64,000 bases of DNA from Thiofaba sp039822285 (GTDB lineage Bacteria > Pseudomonadota > Gammaproteobacteria > Halothiobacillales > Halothiobacillaceae): the NCBI RefSeq assembly GCF_039822285.1, contig NZ_JBAJEY010000002.1, positions 248,001-312,000 of the forward strand, given 5' to 3'. Made by a program: the position numbers and the translations under genes. Shown here in pieces: positions 1-12,265 of this stretch (its first letter is position 1; every line of letters begins with the position of its first letter). The notes beneath the pieces were generated by a model that searched no databases, was not told where the DNA came from, and was given only the letters and a program-made list of their open reading frames with translations.

Positions 1-237
1 TTCACCCTGATTGTGCTGGCGATCGTGCGCTCGCTGTTCATCAACGACAGCTTCCACTACGCGCTGACCTTCCTTGAGGTCGGTTTCGTCGTCCTGTTGC
101 GCAAGCTGATTCTGCTCGATGCGGCGCCGCACGAGGTGTGGGTGCTGCTGGTGCTGGGCGTGATCAGCGCGCTGTTCTTCTCGCTGATCCTCTTGACCCA
201 CCGCATGCGCAAGACGATCACCCCCGCGCAGGGGTGA
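1..237 (+). CDS. PsiE-like membrane protein, 3' part only
   Basis: The reading frame is open from base 1 and ends at the TGA at 235-237, so the 5' part lies outside the window. The 78 visible residues hold hydrophobic stretches around residues 20-35 and 46-63 and a basic tail. The segment LAIVRSLFINDSFHYALTF and the following RKLILLD resemble the C-terminal half of PsiE-family (phosphate-starvation-inducible E) inner-membrane proteins. That assignment rests on a short stretch and is tentative. The function of PsiE is not well understood. The next gene is convergent and begins 4 bases downstream. Confidence 0.45.
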   Translation, partial: FTLIVLAIVRSLFINDSFHYALTFLEVGFVVLLRKLILLDAAPHEVWVLLVLGVISALFFSLILLTHRMRKTITPAQG

Positions 238-240
238 GCG

Positions 241-1200
241 TCACACCCCGTTGCGCAGCATCAGCTCCGGCGGGTGAGGCTCGAGGTAGACCTGGCCGGC
301 CACGTAGGGGTGCGGGTGGCGGCGGAAGTGGTGACGCAGCAGGGTGATCGGCACGATGAGCGGCACCCGGCCCTCGCGGTAGTCGTCGATGACCCGCGCC
401 AGCTCCTCGCGGTCGCCGCCATCCAGTTCGTCACGCAGGTAGCCGGCCAGGTGCTGGAGCACATTGGCATTCTTGCCGCGGGTGGCGATGTGTTTGAGGC
501 CGCGCATGAGGGTGAGCAGATAGTCGGCGGCCAGCAGTTCGAGGTCCACTTGGCGCAGGTTGGCGAGTAGCCGCCCGAGGGCGGTGTAGGTCTGCGGATG
601 ATGGGCCAGGATCAGCAGCTTGTGCCGGGTATGGAAGTCGAGCAGGGCGGCGGCGCTCAGCCCCTCATGCACCATGCGGCGCCAGCGGTGCAGGGTGAAG
701 ACGCGGGTGATGAAGTTGTCGCGAAGGACAGGGTCGCCGAGACGGCCCTCCTCCTCGCAGGGCAGCTCCGGCCGCGCGCTCATGAAGACCTCCGCGAACT
801 GGCCCACGCCCTTTTTCTCCGGTGGGCGATCGTTCGTCCAGCCCTCGTACAGGGTCACCCGCTCCATGCCGCAGCTCGGCGACTTGCTCTTGAGGATGTA
901 GCCGCACAGCTCGGGGTGGCGCTCGGCCTGGACCCGGCCCGTGGTGCGCAGGGCGTCGGTGACGTCCAGGTCATGGTCCTTGTTGCCGCGCACCCGCACC
1001 TCACCGTCGATCTTGATCAGGCGCAGGGATTGGCGCGGGGTGCCCAAGCCGATCGCCACCTCCGGGCAGAACGGCACGAAATGGAAGAACTGGCCGAGGG
1101 TGCGGATGATGTAGTTGTCGCGCTTGTGGCCGCCGTCGAAGCGGACCTCTTCGCCAAGCAGGCAGCTGCTGATGCCGACGGGGATGCGGATTTCCTGCAT
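241..1200 (-). CDS. DUF523 and DUF1722 domain protein (YbgA-like)
   Basis: A 319-residue protein. I chose the ATG at 1200 because the DUF523 hallmark starts right after it (GISSCLLGEEVRFDGGHK near residues 7-24); the longer upstream frame is low-complexity and overlaps the divergent gene. The N-terminal half is DUF523 with conserved cysteines (SSC, FCPEV, SPSCGM). The C-terminal half, from about residue 160, matches DUF1722/YbgA (FHTRHKLLILAHHP, then helical segments). The fused DUF523-DUF1722 form is common in proteobacteria. Its biochemical role is not established; some relatives sit near photolyase genes, which is not the case here. The 61-bp gap to the divergent TonB-dependent receptor gene must hold both promoters. 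Confidence 0.85.
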   Translation of the reverse strand: MQEIRIPVGISSCLLGEEVRFDGGHKRDNYIIRTLGQFFHFVPFCPEVAIGLGTPRQSLRLIKIDGEVRVRGNKDHDLDVTDALRTTGRVQAERHPELCGYILKSKSPSCGMERVTLYEGWTNDRPPEKKGVGQFAEVFMSARPELPCEEEGRLGDPVLRDNFITRVFTLHRWRRMVHEGLSAAALLDFHTRHKLLILAHHPQTYTALGRLLANLRQVDLELLAADYLLTLMRGLKHIATRGKNANVLQHLAGYLRDELDGGDREELARVIDDYREGRVPLIVPITLLRHHFRRHPHPYVAGQVYLEPHPPELMLRNGV

Positions 1201-1261
1201 GGGGGGAACCTTTACCGGGGGGCCGTCTTGACGCAGCATAACAGCAAAAAACGGCCTGCTG

Positions 1262-3286
1262 ATGCGTCGATTCCTTCCCCTCCTGACCCTGCCTGTGCTG
1301 CTCGCGCCGGCCGGTGCCCTCCTTGCGGCCGCGGTCGAGCCCGAGCTCGCCATCGCGCCGAGCCGCCTGCCGCAGCGGCTGGACGAGTCGCCGTCCGCCG
1401 TGACGGTGATCGACCGCGAGATGTTGCGCGAGGCGGGCGTGCGCCGCATCGCCGACATCCTGCGTCTGGTGCCGGGCATGGTGGTCGGCAGCCGCAGCCC
1501 GGCGATCCAGCCTGCGACCTACCTTGGTCTGTCTGACGACTACTCGCGCCGTGTGCAGGTGTTGGTCGATGGCATCTCCATCTACGCCCCCTCGACCGGT
1601 GCGGTGCTGTGGCAGGACCTGCCGCTCGCCATCGATGATATCGAGCGCATCGAGGTGGTGCGTGGCCCCAATACGGCGGCCTACGGCAGTCATGCCCTGC
1701 TCGCCACCATCAAGATCACCACCGTCGCGCCGCGCGAGGCCTCGCGCTGGGAGGCGGGCGGGGCGATCGGATCGAACGGCGTGCGCGATGCCCATGCTCG
1801 TCTGGCGGGCAGCGGCTCCGCCGGCGCCTGGATGCTCAGCGTCGTCCACCAGCAGGACGACGGCCTGGATGGCCGGGCCGCCGATGACCGTGGCGGTCGA
1901 CGGATGGACGGGGTGCGCCTGAAGGGTGAGCTCGATCTATCGCCGTCCACGGACATGCAGTGGCAGCTCGGGGCCGCCCGGGCGCACAACGGCATTGGCG
2001 CCGCGCTGGAGCAGGATGTCAGTGGCACCATCAACGATGCCTTCCTCGATGAGAACGACCACCAGTTCCTCACCCTTCACCATCGCCCCGATGGGGGGGG
2101 CGAGTGGGTGCTGCGCCTGGCGCGCAATGCGCAGAGCTACAAGGAGGCCGATGCGCTGCGCTATGACTGGGTCTACAGGCTCGTGGACGGCGTGCCTTCG
2201 GCAGGCCTTGAGCCCCTGAGCCTGACGCGTAGCTATCGCGCCACCCGCTACGAGGTGGAACTGGAGCATCACCTGGTTCCCCTGGGCGAGGTGCGCGGTG
2301 TATGGGGCATGGGCCTGCGGCGGGAGGAGGCGGAGGGGGAGCGGTTCTTCGGCACCCCGGTCAGCCAGCGGCTGGACAGCGGACGCTTGTTCGGCCATGC
2401 CGAGTGGAGGATTGCTCCGAACTGGCTGCTCAACGGCGGGGCCATGGTGGAACGCACCTCCATCAGCGAGCCGGTCTTCACCCCCCGCCTGGCCTTGATC
2501 CATCACCTGGCGCCGGGCCACACCCTGCGTGCGGGCTGGAGCACGGGAACCCGCCAGCCGCTGCTCTTCGAGAACCAGGGCCGAACCGCGGCTTGGGACA
2601 GGGATGGGAATCCGGTCTGGCTGACCCTGGCTTCCGGCGCGGAGAGCGGCGGCCTGAAGGCCGAGCGCGCGACCGAATGGAGCCTCGGCTACCTGTGGGT
2701 GCCCCGGCGGGGGATGCAACTGGACCTGCGCGCCTTCCATCTGCGCCTCAAGGATCCCATCCGTGCCATGATGAGGGTCGAGGACGGGATGAACACACTG
2801 CTCTATCCCATCGGAGGAGACTGGCTGCCGCTGGTGCTGGACATGCGCAATGGCGGGTCGGTCAGCGTGCGCGGGCTGGAGGCCCAGCTCGACACCCGCC
2901 TGGCGCGGGACCTCAGCCTGCATCTGAGCTACGCCCTGACCGAGGCGCGGGAGGACGAGGGTCTGGCGCCGGGGTGGCCGGACTATGCCGCCACGGTGCC
3001 CCGTCATACCGCCGGCCTGCTGCTCACCCAGCGCCTCGGTGAGGCCTGGGATGCCAGCCTGCGGCTACACTATACGAGCCCCATGCAGTGGGGCTTCCTC
3101 ACCCGCGATGCGCTCGACGCCTCGACCGGCGTGGCCGCCAGGATCGGTTATGTGCGCCGGTTCGGCACCCAGCGCATGCGGATCGACCTGATCGGGGAAA
3201 ACCTCAATGGACGAGTGCATGATTTCGACATGGACCGTGGCTGGGGCCGGGCCGTCTGGCTGCGGCTGGCGCTCAGCGCCAGCTGA
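1262..3286 (+). CDS. TonB-dependent outer-membrane receptor
   Basis: A 674-residue protein with a signal peptide (MRRFLPLLTLPVLLAPAGALL, cleavage near residue 25). The plug domain follows: PSAVTVIDREMLREAGVRR, LVPGM, VLVDGISIY, and IERIEVVRGPNTAAYGSHA are the classic plug motifs. The rest is a predicted 22-strand barrel with the usual alternating pattern. The C-terminus is LRLALSAS, without the usual terminal aromatic residue. No TonB box was identified with confidence, and no N-terminal signalling (STN) domain is present. The ligand is unknown. The stop is 4 bp from the next gene, a periplasmic binding-protein-like gene, and a kinase and regulator follow, so the receptor is probably co-expressed with a sensory pathway. 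Confidence 0.88.
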   Translation: MRRFLPLLTLPVLLAPAGALLAAAVEPELAIAPSRLPQRLDESPSAVTVIDREMLREAGVRRIADILRLVPGMVVGSRSPAIQPATYLGLSDDYSRRVQVLVDGISIYAPSTGAVLWQDLPLAIDDIERIEVVRGPNTAAYGSHALLATIKITTVAPREASRWEAGGAIGSNGVRDAHARLAGSGSAGAWMLSVVHQQDDGLDGRAADDRGGRRMDGVRLKGELDLSPSTDMQWQLGAARAHNGIGAALEQDVSGTINDAFLDENDHQFLTLHHRPDGGGEWVLRLARNAQSYKEADALRYDWVYRLVDGVPSAGLEPLSLTRSYRATRYEVELEHHLVPLGEVRGVWGMGLRREEAEGERFFGTPVSQRLDSGRLFGHAEWRIAPNWLLNGGAMVERTSISEPVFTPRLALIHHLAPGHTLRAGWSTGTRQPLLFENQGRTAAWDRDGNPVWLTLASGAESGGLKAERATEWSLGYLWVPRRGMQLDLRAFHLRLKDPIRAMMRVEDGMNTLLYPIGGDWLPLVLDMRNGGSVSVRGLEAQLDTRLARDLSLHLSYALTEAREDEGLAPGWPDYAATVPRHTAGLLLTQRLGEAWDASLRLHYTSPMQWGFLTRDALDASTGVAARIGYVRRFGTQRMRIDLIGENLNGRVHDFDMDRGWGRAVWLRLALSAS

Positions 3287-3290
3287 GGCC

Positions 3291-4151
3291 ATGCGTCGGA
3301 TCCTCCTTCTCCTCCTGCTGTTGCTCCTGCCGGTGCTGATGGGCGGGGTTGCGAGGGCGGAGGATGTCTGGGTGCTGGGCGCGGAGGAGGGCGAGGCGAT
3401 CGCCAAATCGCTGCGTCCCGCCCTGCCTCCGGGGACGAGCCTTGCGCTGCAACGACTGGGCGACGGGGTCGGGGTGCAGTGTCCCGGTGCGCGCTTGGTG
3501 CTGGCGGTGGGCGAGGCCGCGACCCGCGCGGCGCTGCGCGGGTGCCCGCAGGCGAAGGTATGGGCCCTGGGGCTGCCCGCCCTCAGCCTCGACGCCCTGC
3601 GTGCGGGTGCGCCAGGGCGCCTGTCCGGCGTGGCCTCGGACCCGCCGCCCGCGCGCCAGGTTGCCCTGTTGGAGGCCCTGCGGCCACGCCCCCGCCAGGT
3701 GGCGGTGCCCTATTCGCCGGCCGCCGAAGGACTGGCCCGCGCCGCTGCGCAGATCCTGAGCGCACACGGTTTCCAGCCCGTCCTGCTCCCATCCCGGCCC
3801 GACGACCAGCCCCTGCGCCCGCTGCGCGAGGTGCTGGGTGAGGTCCAGGCCGTGCTCGCCCTGCCCGATCCTGCGCTCTATCACGAGGGCCTGCTCAAGC
3901 ACTGGCTGCTGATGACGGCGCGCGAGGGGGTGCCGATGGTCGGCGGGCTCGGTCTGCAGGATGTGCGGCGAGGCGTGGTGGCCGCCGCCGTGCAGGCGGA
4001 AGAGGCGGCGATCGCGCTGACCGTGCGTCTCTTGCCCGAGCTGCTCGGCCCCGACCCCTTGCCGCCGGTGCAGGCGCTGGACCAGGCCCGCGTCCTGCAC
4101 AATCCGCTCATGCTCAGCCGGCTCGGCCTGCGGCTGGAGGAGGGGGAGTGA
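3291..4151 (+). CDS. Periplasmic ABC substrate-binding-like protein
   Basis: A 286-residue protein with an obvious signal peptide (MRRILLLLLLLLLPVLMGG followed by VARAE). The mature part alternates strands and helices in the manner of the PF04392-type ABC substrate-binding family (GARLVLAVGEAATRAAL; RPRQVAVPYSPAAEGLARAA; VLALPDPALYHEGLLKHWLL). No ABC permease or ATPase gene is nearby. The ATG at 3291 was chosen because the signal peptide begins there. The stop codon overlaps the start of the downstream hybrid kinase (TGATG). Inference: it is a periplasmic ligand-binding partner of the TonB receptor or of the kinase rather than part of a transporter. Confidence 0.72.
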   Translation: MRRILLLLLLLLLPVLMGGVARAEDVWVLGAEEGEAIAKSLRPALPPGTSLALQRLGDGVGVQCPGARLVLAVGEAATRAALRGCPQAKVWALGLPALSLDALRAGAPGRLSGVASDPPPARQVALLEALRPRPRQVAVPYSPAAEGLARAAAQILSAHGFQPVLLPSRPDDQPLRPLREVLGEVQAVLALPDPALYHEGLLKHWLLMTAREGVPMVGGLGLQDVRRGVVAAAVQAEEAAIALTVRLLPELLGPDPLPPVQALDQARVLHNPLMLSRLGLRLEEGE

Positions 4152-6703
4152 TGCGCGGCCATTCGGTCACCACGCAATTGATGCTGCTCGCCATTCTGCC
4201 GCTGGCGGTGCTGTTCATCGGCCTCACCCTCTTCCACGCCCACAACCGCACGGTCCTGCTGGACGAGCAATTCGAGGCGCGGGTGCACGATCTCTCCCGC
4301 GGGCTGGCTGCGCGGGCCACGCAAAGCCTGCTGGCCGGTGACATGGAGGCTCTCGACGACCTCGCCCGCGAGATGGTGGGCGAGTCCAACATCTACGGCC
4401 TGCGCCTGGCCGACCCGATGGGCGACCCACTGGTCAAGCGTGGTCAGGGCCCGAAGAGTGCCCCCGCCGACGCCCTGCGCGCGGTGTTCGTGCCATTGTG
4501 CATCCCGCAGCGGGGCGAGGATGACCAGCTGCGCATCGGCGAGGCCTGGATCTGGTTCGACCAGCGACCGGTGAATGCGATCAAGCGCCAGGGTTTCTGG
4601 CAGGCGATGGCCCTGGCCGTACTGCTTGCCCTGGTGGTCGGCGGGGTGGCCTGGCGCCTGGCGACGCGCATCCTGCGTCCCTTGCGCGAATCGCTTGATG
4701 CCATGCGCCGGATCGGCCATGGGATCGGCGGGGTCAGGATCGCCGAGGACGCCGACAACGAACTGCGCCAATTGCAGCGCGGAGTCAACCTGTTGGCCGA
4801 CGCGCTGGAGGCCCAGGAGCGCCTGCGCGCGGAGGCCTTGCGCCACGACCTCGCGCGCGAGCGGGCCGAGCAGGCCAAGGCCGTGCGCACCCTCTTCCTT
4901 GCCCACATGAGCCACGAGATCCGCACGCCGCTCAGCGCCCTGGTCGGCTTCATGCACCTGCTGCGGCGCGAGTATGCCGACCAGCCGATGACCTTGCGCA
5001 GCCAGCAGTACCTGGAGGCGATGGAGCAGTCGGCCCGCCACCTCGGCGAGCTGATCGGCGACATCCTCGACTTCTCCCGCATCGAATCCGGCAAGCTGGA
5101 ACTGCGTTCGGTGCCGTTCTCGGCCATGCGTCTGCTGGACGAGGTGGCGATCGAACTGGCCGAGCGTGCGCGTGCCAAGGGACTGTACATCGACGTGGTG
5201 AGTTTCCTCGACGTGCCCGAGCGGGTCGAGAGCGACCCGCTGCGCCTGCGTCAGGTGCTCATCAATCTGCTCTCCAACGCGATCAAGTTCAGCCCGCAGG
5301 GCGGGATTGTCATGCGCCTGATGCTGGAGCAGCCGCCGGACGAGCGCGGGGAGGGATGTGTGCTGCGTTTCGAGGTGGAGGACAGCGGCCCCGGCATCCC
5401 CGAGGCCGACCGGCAGCGCCTGCTGGAGGCCTTCGAGCAGCTGGAGGTGGGGACCGAGCGGGCGCACGAGGGCACGGGCCTTGGGCTTGCCATCTGCCGT
5501 GGGCTGGTGGAGCGCGCGGGCGGCGAGCTGCGCATCGACGCGGGGGCGCTGGGGGGCGCCATGCTGAGCTTCACCTGGCCGGTGTGCGGCGCCGTGTCTG
5601 GGCCGGAGCGCGGCGGCCTCCCGGTGCGCGTGGCCGTGCTGGACGACCGTACGAGTTTCCGGCAAGCGGCCTACACCCGCTTCAGCCGCCTGGGTTGGAG
5701 CGTCCAGCTGGAGGAGGGCGGGCTTGCGTCGGAGGGATGGCGCAGGCTGCTCGATCGCTTGCCGGACGGCCTCGACGTCCTCGCCCTGCGCGATCCGGTG
5801 GAGCGCGGCGAGGATGGCCGGGCGGCCTTGCTCGGCATGGCGCTCGAGGGACGGCAACGGGCACGGCACGTGCTGGTCTGCACCGCGCGCGATGAGCCGG
5901 ACTGGGAGCGGCGCCTCGAGCATTTGGGGGCCGCGGTGATCCGGTGCCCCGCCTCCCAGCGCGACCTCGAACGCGCGGTCGAGAGCCTGGGCGATCTCCT
6001 CTTTCATGCCGACGCCCGTCCGGCGGCTGACGAGGTGGGCGGCGCAGCCTTCGAGGGTAGGACGATCCTCGTGGTCGACGATCATCCGCTCAACCGCGAA
6101 GTGCTTGGCCAGATGCTCGAGCAGGCCGGCGCGCGCGTAGTGCTGGCCGCGAGCGGGGAGGAGGCCCTGGCCCGGCGCAAGGGCGTGGACGCCGTCCTGC
6201 TCGACCTGCACATGCCGGGCATGGATGGTGAGGTGGTGCTGCGCGAGCTGCGGGCACGCCAGCCCGAGCTCCCCGTGCTCATGCTGACCGCCGATACCTT
6301 GGGCGAGACCGCGGAACGCCTGCAGGAGGCGGGGGCGAGGGCGGTGCTGCACAAGCCGGTCGGCGAGACCCGGCTGTTCGATGCATTGGCCACGGCCCTC
6401 GGGCAGCCCCTGCCGTCGCCGTCCCCTCCGCTGGAACTGGAGGGCCTGCGGGCGCGTTTCTGGCGGGATGAGTGGCCCTCCTTCGCCACGCGCCTGCGCG
6501 CCGCGCGCCTGGCGGAAGACGGCCCGGCGCTGCACGAACTGCTGCACACCCTGGCCGGTACGGCGGGACTGGTGGGGTTGACCGGTCTGGCGGATGCCGC
6601 CCGTGCGCTGGATGAGGCCAGCCGGGGCGGCGGCCGGATACCCGACGACGGCGCCCTGTGGGACGCCCTGTGGCAACGCGCAGATGAGGAGGAGAGGCAA
6701 TGA
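4151..6703 (+). CDS. Hybrid sensor histidine kinase with receiver and Hpt domains
   Basis: An 850-residue inner-membrane kinase. A transmembrane helix at about residues 9-28 and another at about 154-175 enclose a periplasmic sensor region; a HAMP-like linker follows. The HisKA motif MSHEIRTPLS contains the phospho-acceptor H255. The ATPase domain shows NLLSNAIKFS, DSGPGIP and GTGLGLAIC. Next comes a degenerate receiver (residues about 495-620, start VRVAVLDDR, no clear phospho-acceptor), a standard receiver (VLLDLHMPGMDG, D685) and a C-terminal Hpt domain (LLHTLAGTAG, H799). This is a full His-Asp-His relay, expected to pass phosphate to the regulator whose ATG overlaps its stop. The ATG at 4151 overlaps the upstream stop. 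Confidence 0.9.
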   Translation: MRGHSVTTQLMLLAILPLAVLFIGLTLFHAHNRTVLLDEQFEARVHDLSRGLAARATQSLLAGDMEALDDLAREMVGESNIYGLRLADPMGDPLVKRGQGPKSAPADALRAVFVPLCIPQRGEDDQLRIGEAWIWFDQRPVNAIKRQGFWQAMALAVLLALVVGGVAWRLATRILRPLRESLDAMRRIGHGIGGVRIAEDADNELRQLQRGVNLLADALEAQERLRAEALRHDLARERAEQAKAVRTLFLAHMSHEIRTPLSALVGFMHLLRREYADQPMTLRSQQYLEAMEQSARHLGELIGDILDFSRIESGKLELRSVPFSAMRLLDEVAIELAERARAKGLYIDVVSFLDVPERVESDPLRLRQVLINLLSNAIKFSPQGGIVMRLMLEQPPDERGEGCVLRFEVEDSGPGIPEADRQRLLEAFEQLEVGTERAHEGTGLGLAICRGLVERAGGELRIDAGALGGAMLSFTWPVCGAVSGPERGGLPVRVAVLDDRTSFRQAAYTRFSRLGWSVQLEEGGLASEGWRRLLDRLPDGLDVLALRDPVERGEDGRAALLGMALEGRQRARHVLVCTARDEPDWERRLEHLGAAVIRCPASQRDLERAVESLGDLLFHADARPAADEVGGAAFEGRTILVVDDHPLNREVLGQMLEQAGARVVLAASGEEALARRKGVDAVLLDLHMPGMDGEVVLRELRARQPELPVLMLTADTLGETAERLQEAGARAVLHKPVGETRLFDALATALGQPLPSPSPPLELEGLRARFWRDEWPSFATRLRAARLAEDGPALHELLHTLAGTAGLVGLTGLADAARALDEASRGGGRIPDDGALWDALWQRADEEERQ

Positions 6704-7329
6704 TCAGGGTTGCCCTGGTGGATGATCAGACCCTGGTGCGGCAGGCCTTGCGCATGCACCTCGACGGCCAACGCGCGCTTCGCGTGGTGGCCGATGTGGA
6801 CTCGGGCGAGGCCCTGCTCGCGCTGGTCGGGCGTGAGGAGCTGCATGTTGTGATGATCGACATCCACATGCCCGGCATGGGTGGACTGGAGACCATGCGC
6901 CGCCTGCGCGCCCTCGAGCAGGGGCCGAGGATCATCGGCCTGTCCTCCATCACCACCCCGGCCTTCGTCCGCGACCTATTCCGCGATGAGCTGATCGACG
7001 GCTATGTCTCCAAGGAGGCTGCCGGCCGTGACCTGCTGCGGGCGGTGGCGGAGGTCGCGGCGGGCCGGCGCTTCATCTGCCCGCGCCTCGCCGCGGCGCT
7101 GCAGGCCGAGCCGGAGGGGGCGGCGCAGCGTTTCGCCAGCCTGACCGAGCGGGAGCGTGAGGTGCTGATGCAGGTCTTTGCCGGCCACGACAACAAGACC
7201 ATCGCGCAGAACCTGATGCTGTCGGAAAAGACGGTCAGCCAGCACAAGCAGAACGCGCTGCGCAAGCTCGGGGTGCAGGGCGAGATCGAGGCCTACCGGC
7301 TGGCACGGCTGGAAGGGTGGGTGGAATAG
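6700..7329 (+). CDS. NarL/FixJ-type response regulator
   Basis: A 209-residue regulator. The receiver has VALVDDQ at residues 4-10 and phospho-acceptor D54 in MIDIHMPGMGG. The C-terminal LuxR-type helix-turn-helix has LTEREREVLMQVFAG and NLMLSEKTVSQHKQNALRKL. Its start overlaps the stop of the hybrid kinase by four bases (ATGA), so it is very probably the output of that relay. Its targets are unknown. The TonB-receptor operon itself is a candidate because a TonB receptor and a binding protein lead the operon. Confidence 0.9.
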   Translation: MIRVALVDDQTLVRQALRMHLDGQRALRVVADVDSGEALLALVGREELHVVMIDIHMPGMGGLETMRRLRALEQGPRIIGLSSITTPAFVRDLFRDELIDGYVSKEAAGRDLLRAVAEVAAGRRFICPRLAAALQAEPEGAAQRFASLTEREREVLMQVFAGHDNKTIAQNLMLSEKTVSQHKQNALRKLGVQGEIEAYRLARLEGWVE

Positions 7330-7389
7330 GTGGGGATGAACCAACGTTTTGCGAAGCCCCCTTTTTCCATGGGTTAACCTTATGCGGCC

Positions 7390-8526
7390 ATGATCACCTG
7401 TCACCATCACAAGGCGGGCCGCTGCCGCTCCTGCACCCTGATCGAGCGGCCCTATGCCGAACAGCTCCAGCACAAGCAACAGGCCTGCCAGGCCGCCTTG
7501 GTCGCCTGGCCCGAACTGGCCTGGCGGCCTCCCGTGGCGAGCGCGGACATGGGCTTCCGCAACAAGGCCAAGATGGTCGTCTCGGGCACGGCCGAAGCCC
7601 CGCTGCTCGGCATCCTCGACCCCTCGGGCCGGGGCGTGGACCTCTCCGACTGCCCGCTCTACCCACCCGCCATGCAGGCGGCCTTCGGGCCGATCAAGGC
7701 CTTCATTCGCCAGACGCGGCTTCCGCCCTACGACGTGCCCGGACGGCGGGGTGAGCTGAAGTACGTCCTGCTCACCCGCTGCGAGCAGAGCGGCGAGATG
7801 ATGCTGCGCCTCGTGCTCCGTTCGCGCGCCATGCTCGGGGCCATCCGCGCGCAGCTGCCTGGCCTGCTGGAGCGCCTGCCGGGCCTGAAGGTGGTGTCGG
7901 TCAACCTGCAGCCCGAACACAAGGCGATCCTCGAGGGCGAGGAGGAGATCGTGCTGACGGAGCAGCAGACCCTTACCATGTGGCTGAACGACCTGCCGCT
8001 TCACCTGCGCCCGAAGAGCTTCTTCCAGACCAATAGCGCGGTGGCCGCCGCGCTCTACGCCACCGCACGCGACTGGGTGGCAGAGATCGCCCCGCAGGGG
8101 ATGTGGGACCTGTTCTGCGGGGTGGGCGGCTTTGCCCTGCACTGTGCCCCGCACGTGCGCGGCACGGTGACGGGCATCGAGGTGAGCCTGGAGGCGATCG
8201 AGAGTGCGCGCCTCAGCGCCGCCGAGCTTGGGTTGAACCATACCGAGTTCCGCGCCCTGGCGGCGGCTGACTTTGCCCTCGGTCAGGCGCAGGTGCCCGA
8301 GCTGGTGCTGGTCAATCCGCCCAGGCGGGGGATCGGCGCGGAACTGTGCGCCTTCCTGGAGTCTTCCGCGGCGCGCTGGCTGGTCTATTCCAGCTGCAAC
8401 CCGGCGACTCTGGCTTCGGACATCGCGCGTTTGCCGTCGTTTACGCCGGTTCGGGCCCAGTTGTTCGATATTTTCCCGCATACCGCGCACAGCGAGGTAC
8501 TGGTGCTGCTTGAGCGCCGGGGCTGA
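7390..8526 (+). CDS. rlmC: 23S rRNA (uracil-C5)-methyltransferase RlmC
   Basis: A 378-residue SAM-dependent methyltransferase that makes m5U747 in 23S rRNA; the length matches E. coli RlmC (375). The N-terminal iron-sulfur cysteines are C4, C12 and C15 (ITCHHHKAGRCRSC) with a fourth near residue 82 (LSDCPLYP). The SAM-binding motif is WDLFCGVGGFALHC, and the catalytic cysteine lies in YSSCNPATLASD near the C-terminus. FFQTNSAVA is also typical of the RumA/RumB family. The gene stands alone and is convergent with selO. Confidence 0.92.
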   Translation: MITCHHHKAGRCRSCTLIERPYAEQLQHKQQACQAALVAWPELAWRPPVASADMGFRNKAKMVVSGTAEAPLLGILDPSGRGVDLSDCPLYPPAMQAAFGPIKAFIRQTRLPPYDVPGRRGELKYVLLTRCEQSGEMMLRLVLRSRAMLGAIRAQLPGLLERLPGLKVVSVNLQPEHKAILEGEEEIVLTEQQTLTMWLNDLPLHLRPKSFFQTNSAVAAALYATARDWVAEIAPQGMWDLFCGVGGFALHCAPHVRGTVTGIEVSLEAIESARLSAAELGLNHTEFRALAAADFALGQAQVPELVLVNPPRRGIGAELCAFLESSAARWLVYSSCNPATLASDIARLPSFTPVRAQLFDIFPHTAHSEVLVLLERRG

Positions 8527-8537
8527 GTCCATGGTTC

Positions 8538-8619
8538 TCCCCTCCCCCTGAGGGGGAGGGGCCGGGGGAGAGGGGGCACCCGTTGCGTGTTACCCCTTCC
8601 CCGCCAAGGGGAGGGGGCG
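8538..8619. repeat. Pair of C/G-rich hairpins between convergent genes
   Basis: Two strong hairpins lie between the convergent rlmC and selO genes. The first pairs CCCCTCCCCC (8539-8548) with GGGGGAGGGG (8552-8561) over a TGA loop. The second pairs CCCCTTCCCC (8593-8602) with GGGGAGGGGG (8608-8617), with one wobble pair. There is no U-tract, so a conventional intrinsic terminator is not supported, although transcription from both sides ends here. Such CCCTCCCCC palindromes are common interspersed elements in GC-rich gammaproteobacteria. Confidence 0.6.
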
Positions 8620-8648
8620 TACCACATTCCGGGTTGTTCAGATCTTCT

Positions 8649-10256
<1,608 letters not shown>

Positions 10257-10398
10257 GGTCTGGGTCAACTGGGGAGTGGCGGGTCCGATCAAGATAGCCG
10301 ATGTGCGGCGGCATGGACCCTCATGATTTGCAGGGCCATGGTCGGGTCTCTCGCCTGCGGCCTACCGGCACCCCGAGCGCGCATCGGCGCTTGAAACC

Positions 10399-10553
10399 GG
10401 CTGTGTCAAAAGTCTTTGACACAGCCAGGAAATGCGAGCCATGGATGGCTCGCGCGAGAATCAATCAGGGTAAGTGATTGATTCTCGGAGCCCGTCGCGG
10501 GCGTGTACCGCGACGAGGCGAGTTTCAAAAGGGCAGGATGGCCCTTTTGAAAC
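10399..10553. repeat. Array of five consecutive hairpins upstream of ybiT
   Basis: The 416-bp gap between selO and ybiT holds five back-to-back inverted repeats. (1) 12-bp stem GGCTGTGTCAAA, 10399-10426, 4-nt loop. (2) GCGAGCC stem, 10434-10453. (3) 13-bp stem CGAGAATCAATCA, 10455-10487. (4) GCCCG stem, 10490-10502. (5) 13-bp stem GTTTCAAAAGGGC, 10522-10553. The flanks of the first and last hairpins are related (ACAGCCAGGAAA at 10421 and ACAGCCTGGAAA at 10552). No open frame of note runs through it. It looks like a miniature palindromic repeat element or a structured leader. Confidence 0.7.
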
Positions 10554-10672
10554 AGCCTGGAAAGGGCCGCATTCGGACTCAATCTCCGGTAAAGTAGGCG
10601 CCATCCCTCGCGCCTCCTTCCCTGGGATTGTGTCCCGGGGCGGGGGCGCTTCCTCTTTTCCGGAATCCCCAC

Positions 10673-12265
<1,593 letters not shown>

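Noticed and set aside
3881..6700. 939-codon open frame on the minus strand opposite the hybrid kinase
   Set aside because: It is an antisense shadow in GC-rich DNA: no domain, skewed composition, and it covers two clearly real genes.
10628..10672. Longer YbiT start at 10628
   Set aside because: YbiT homology and length both begin at the GTG at 10673.
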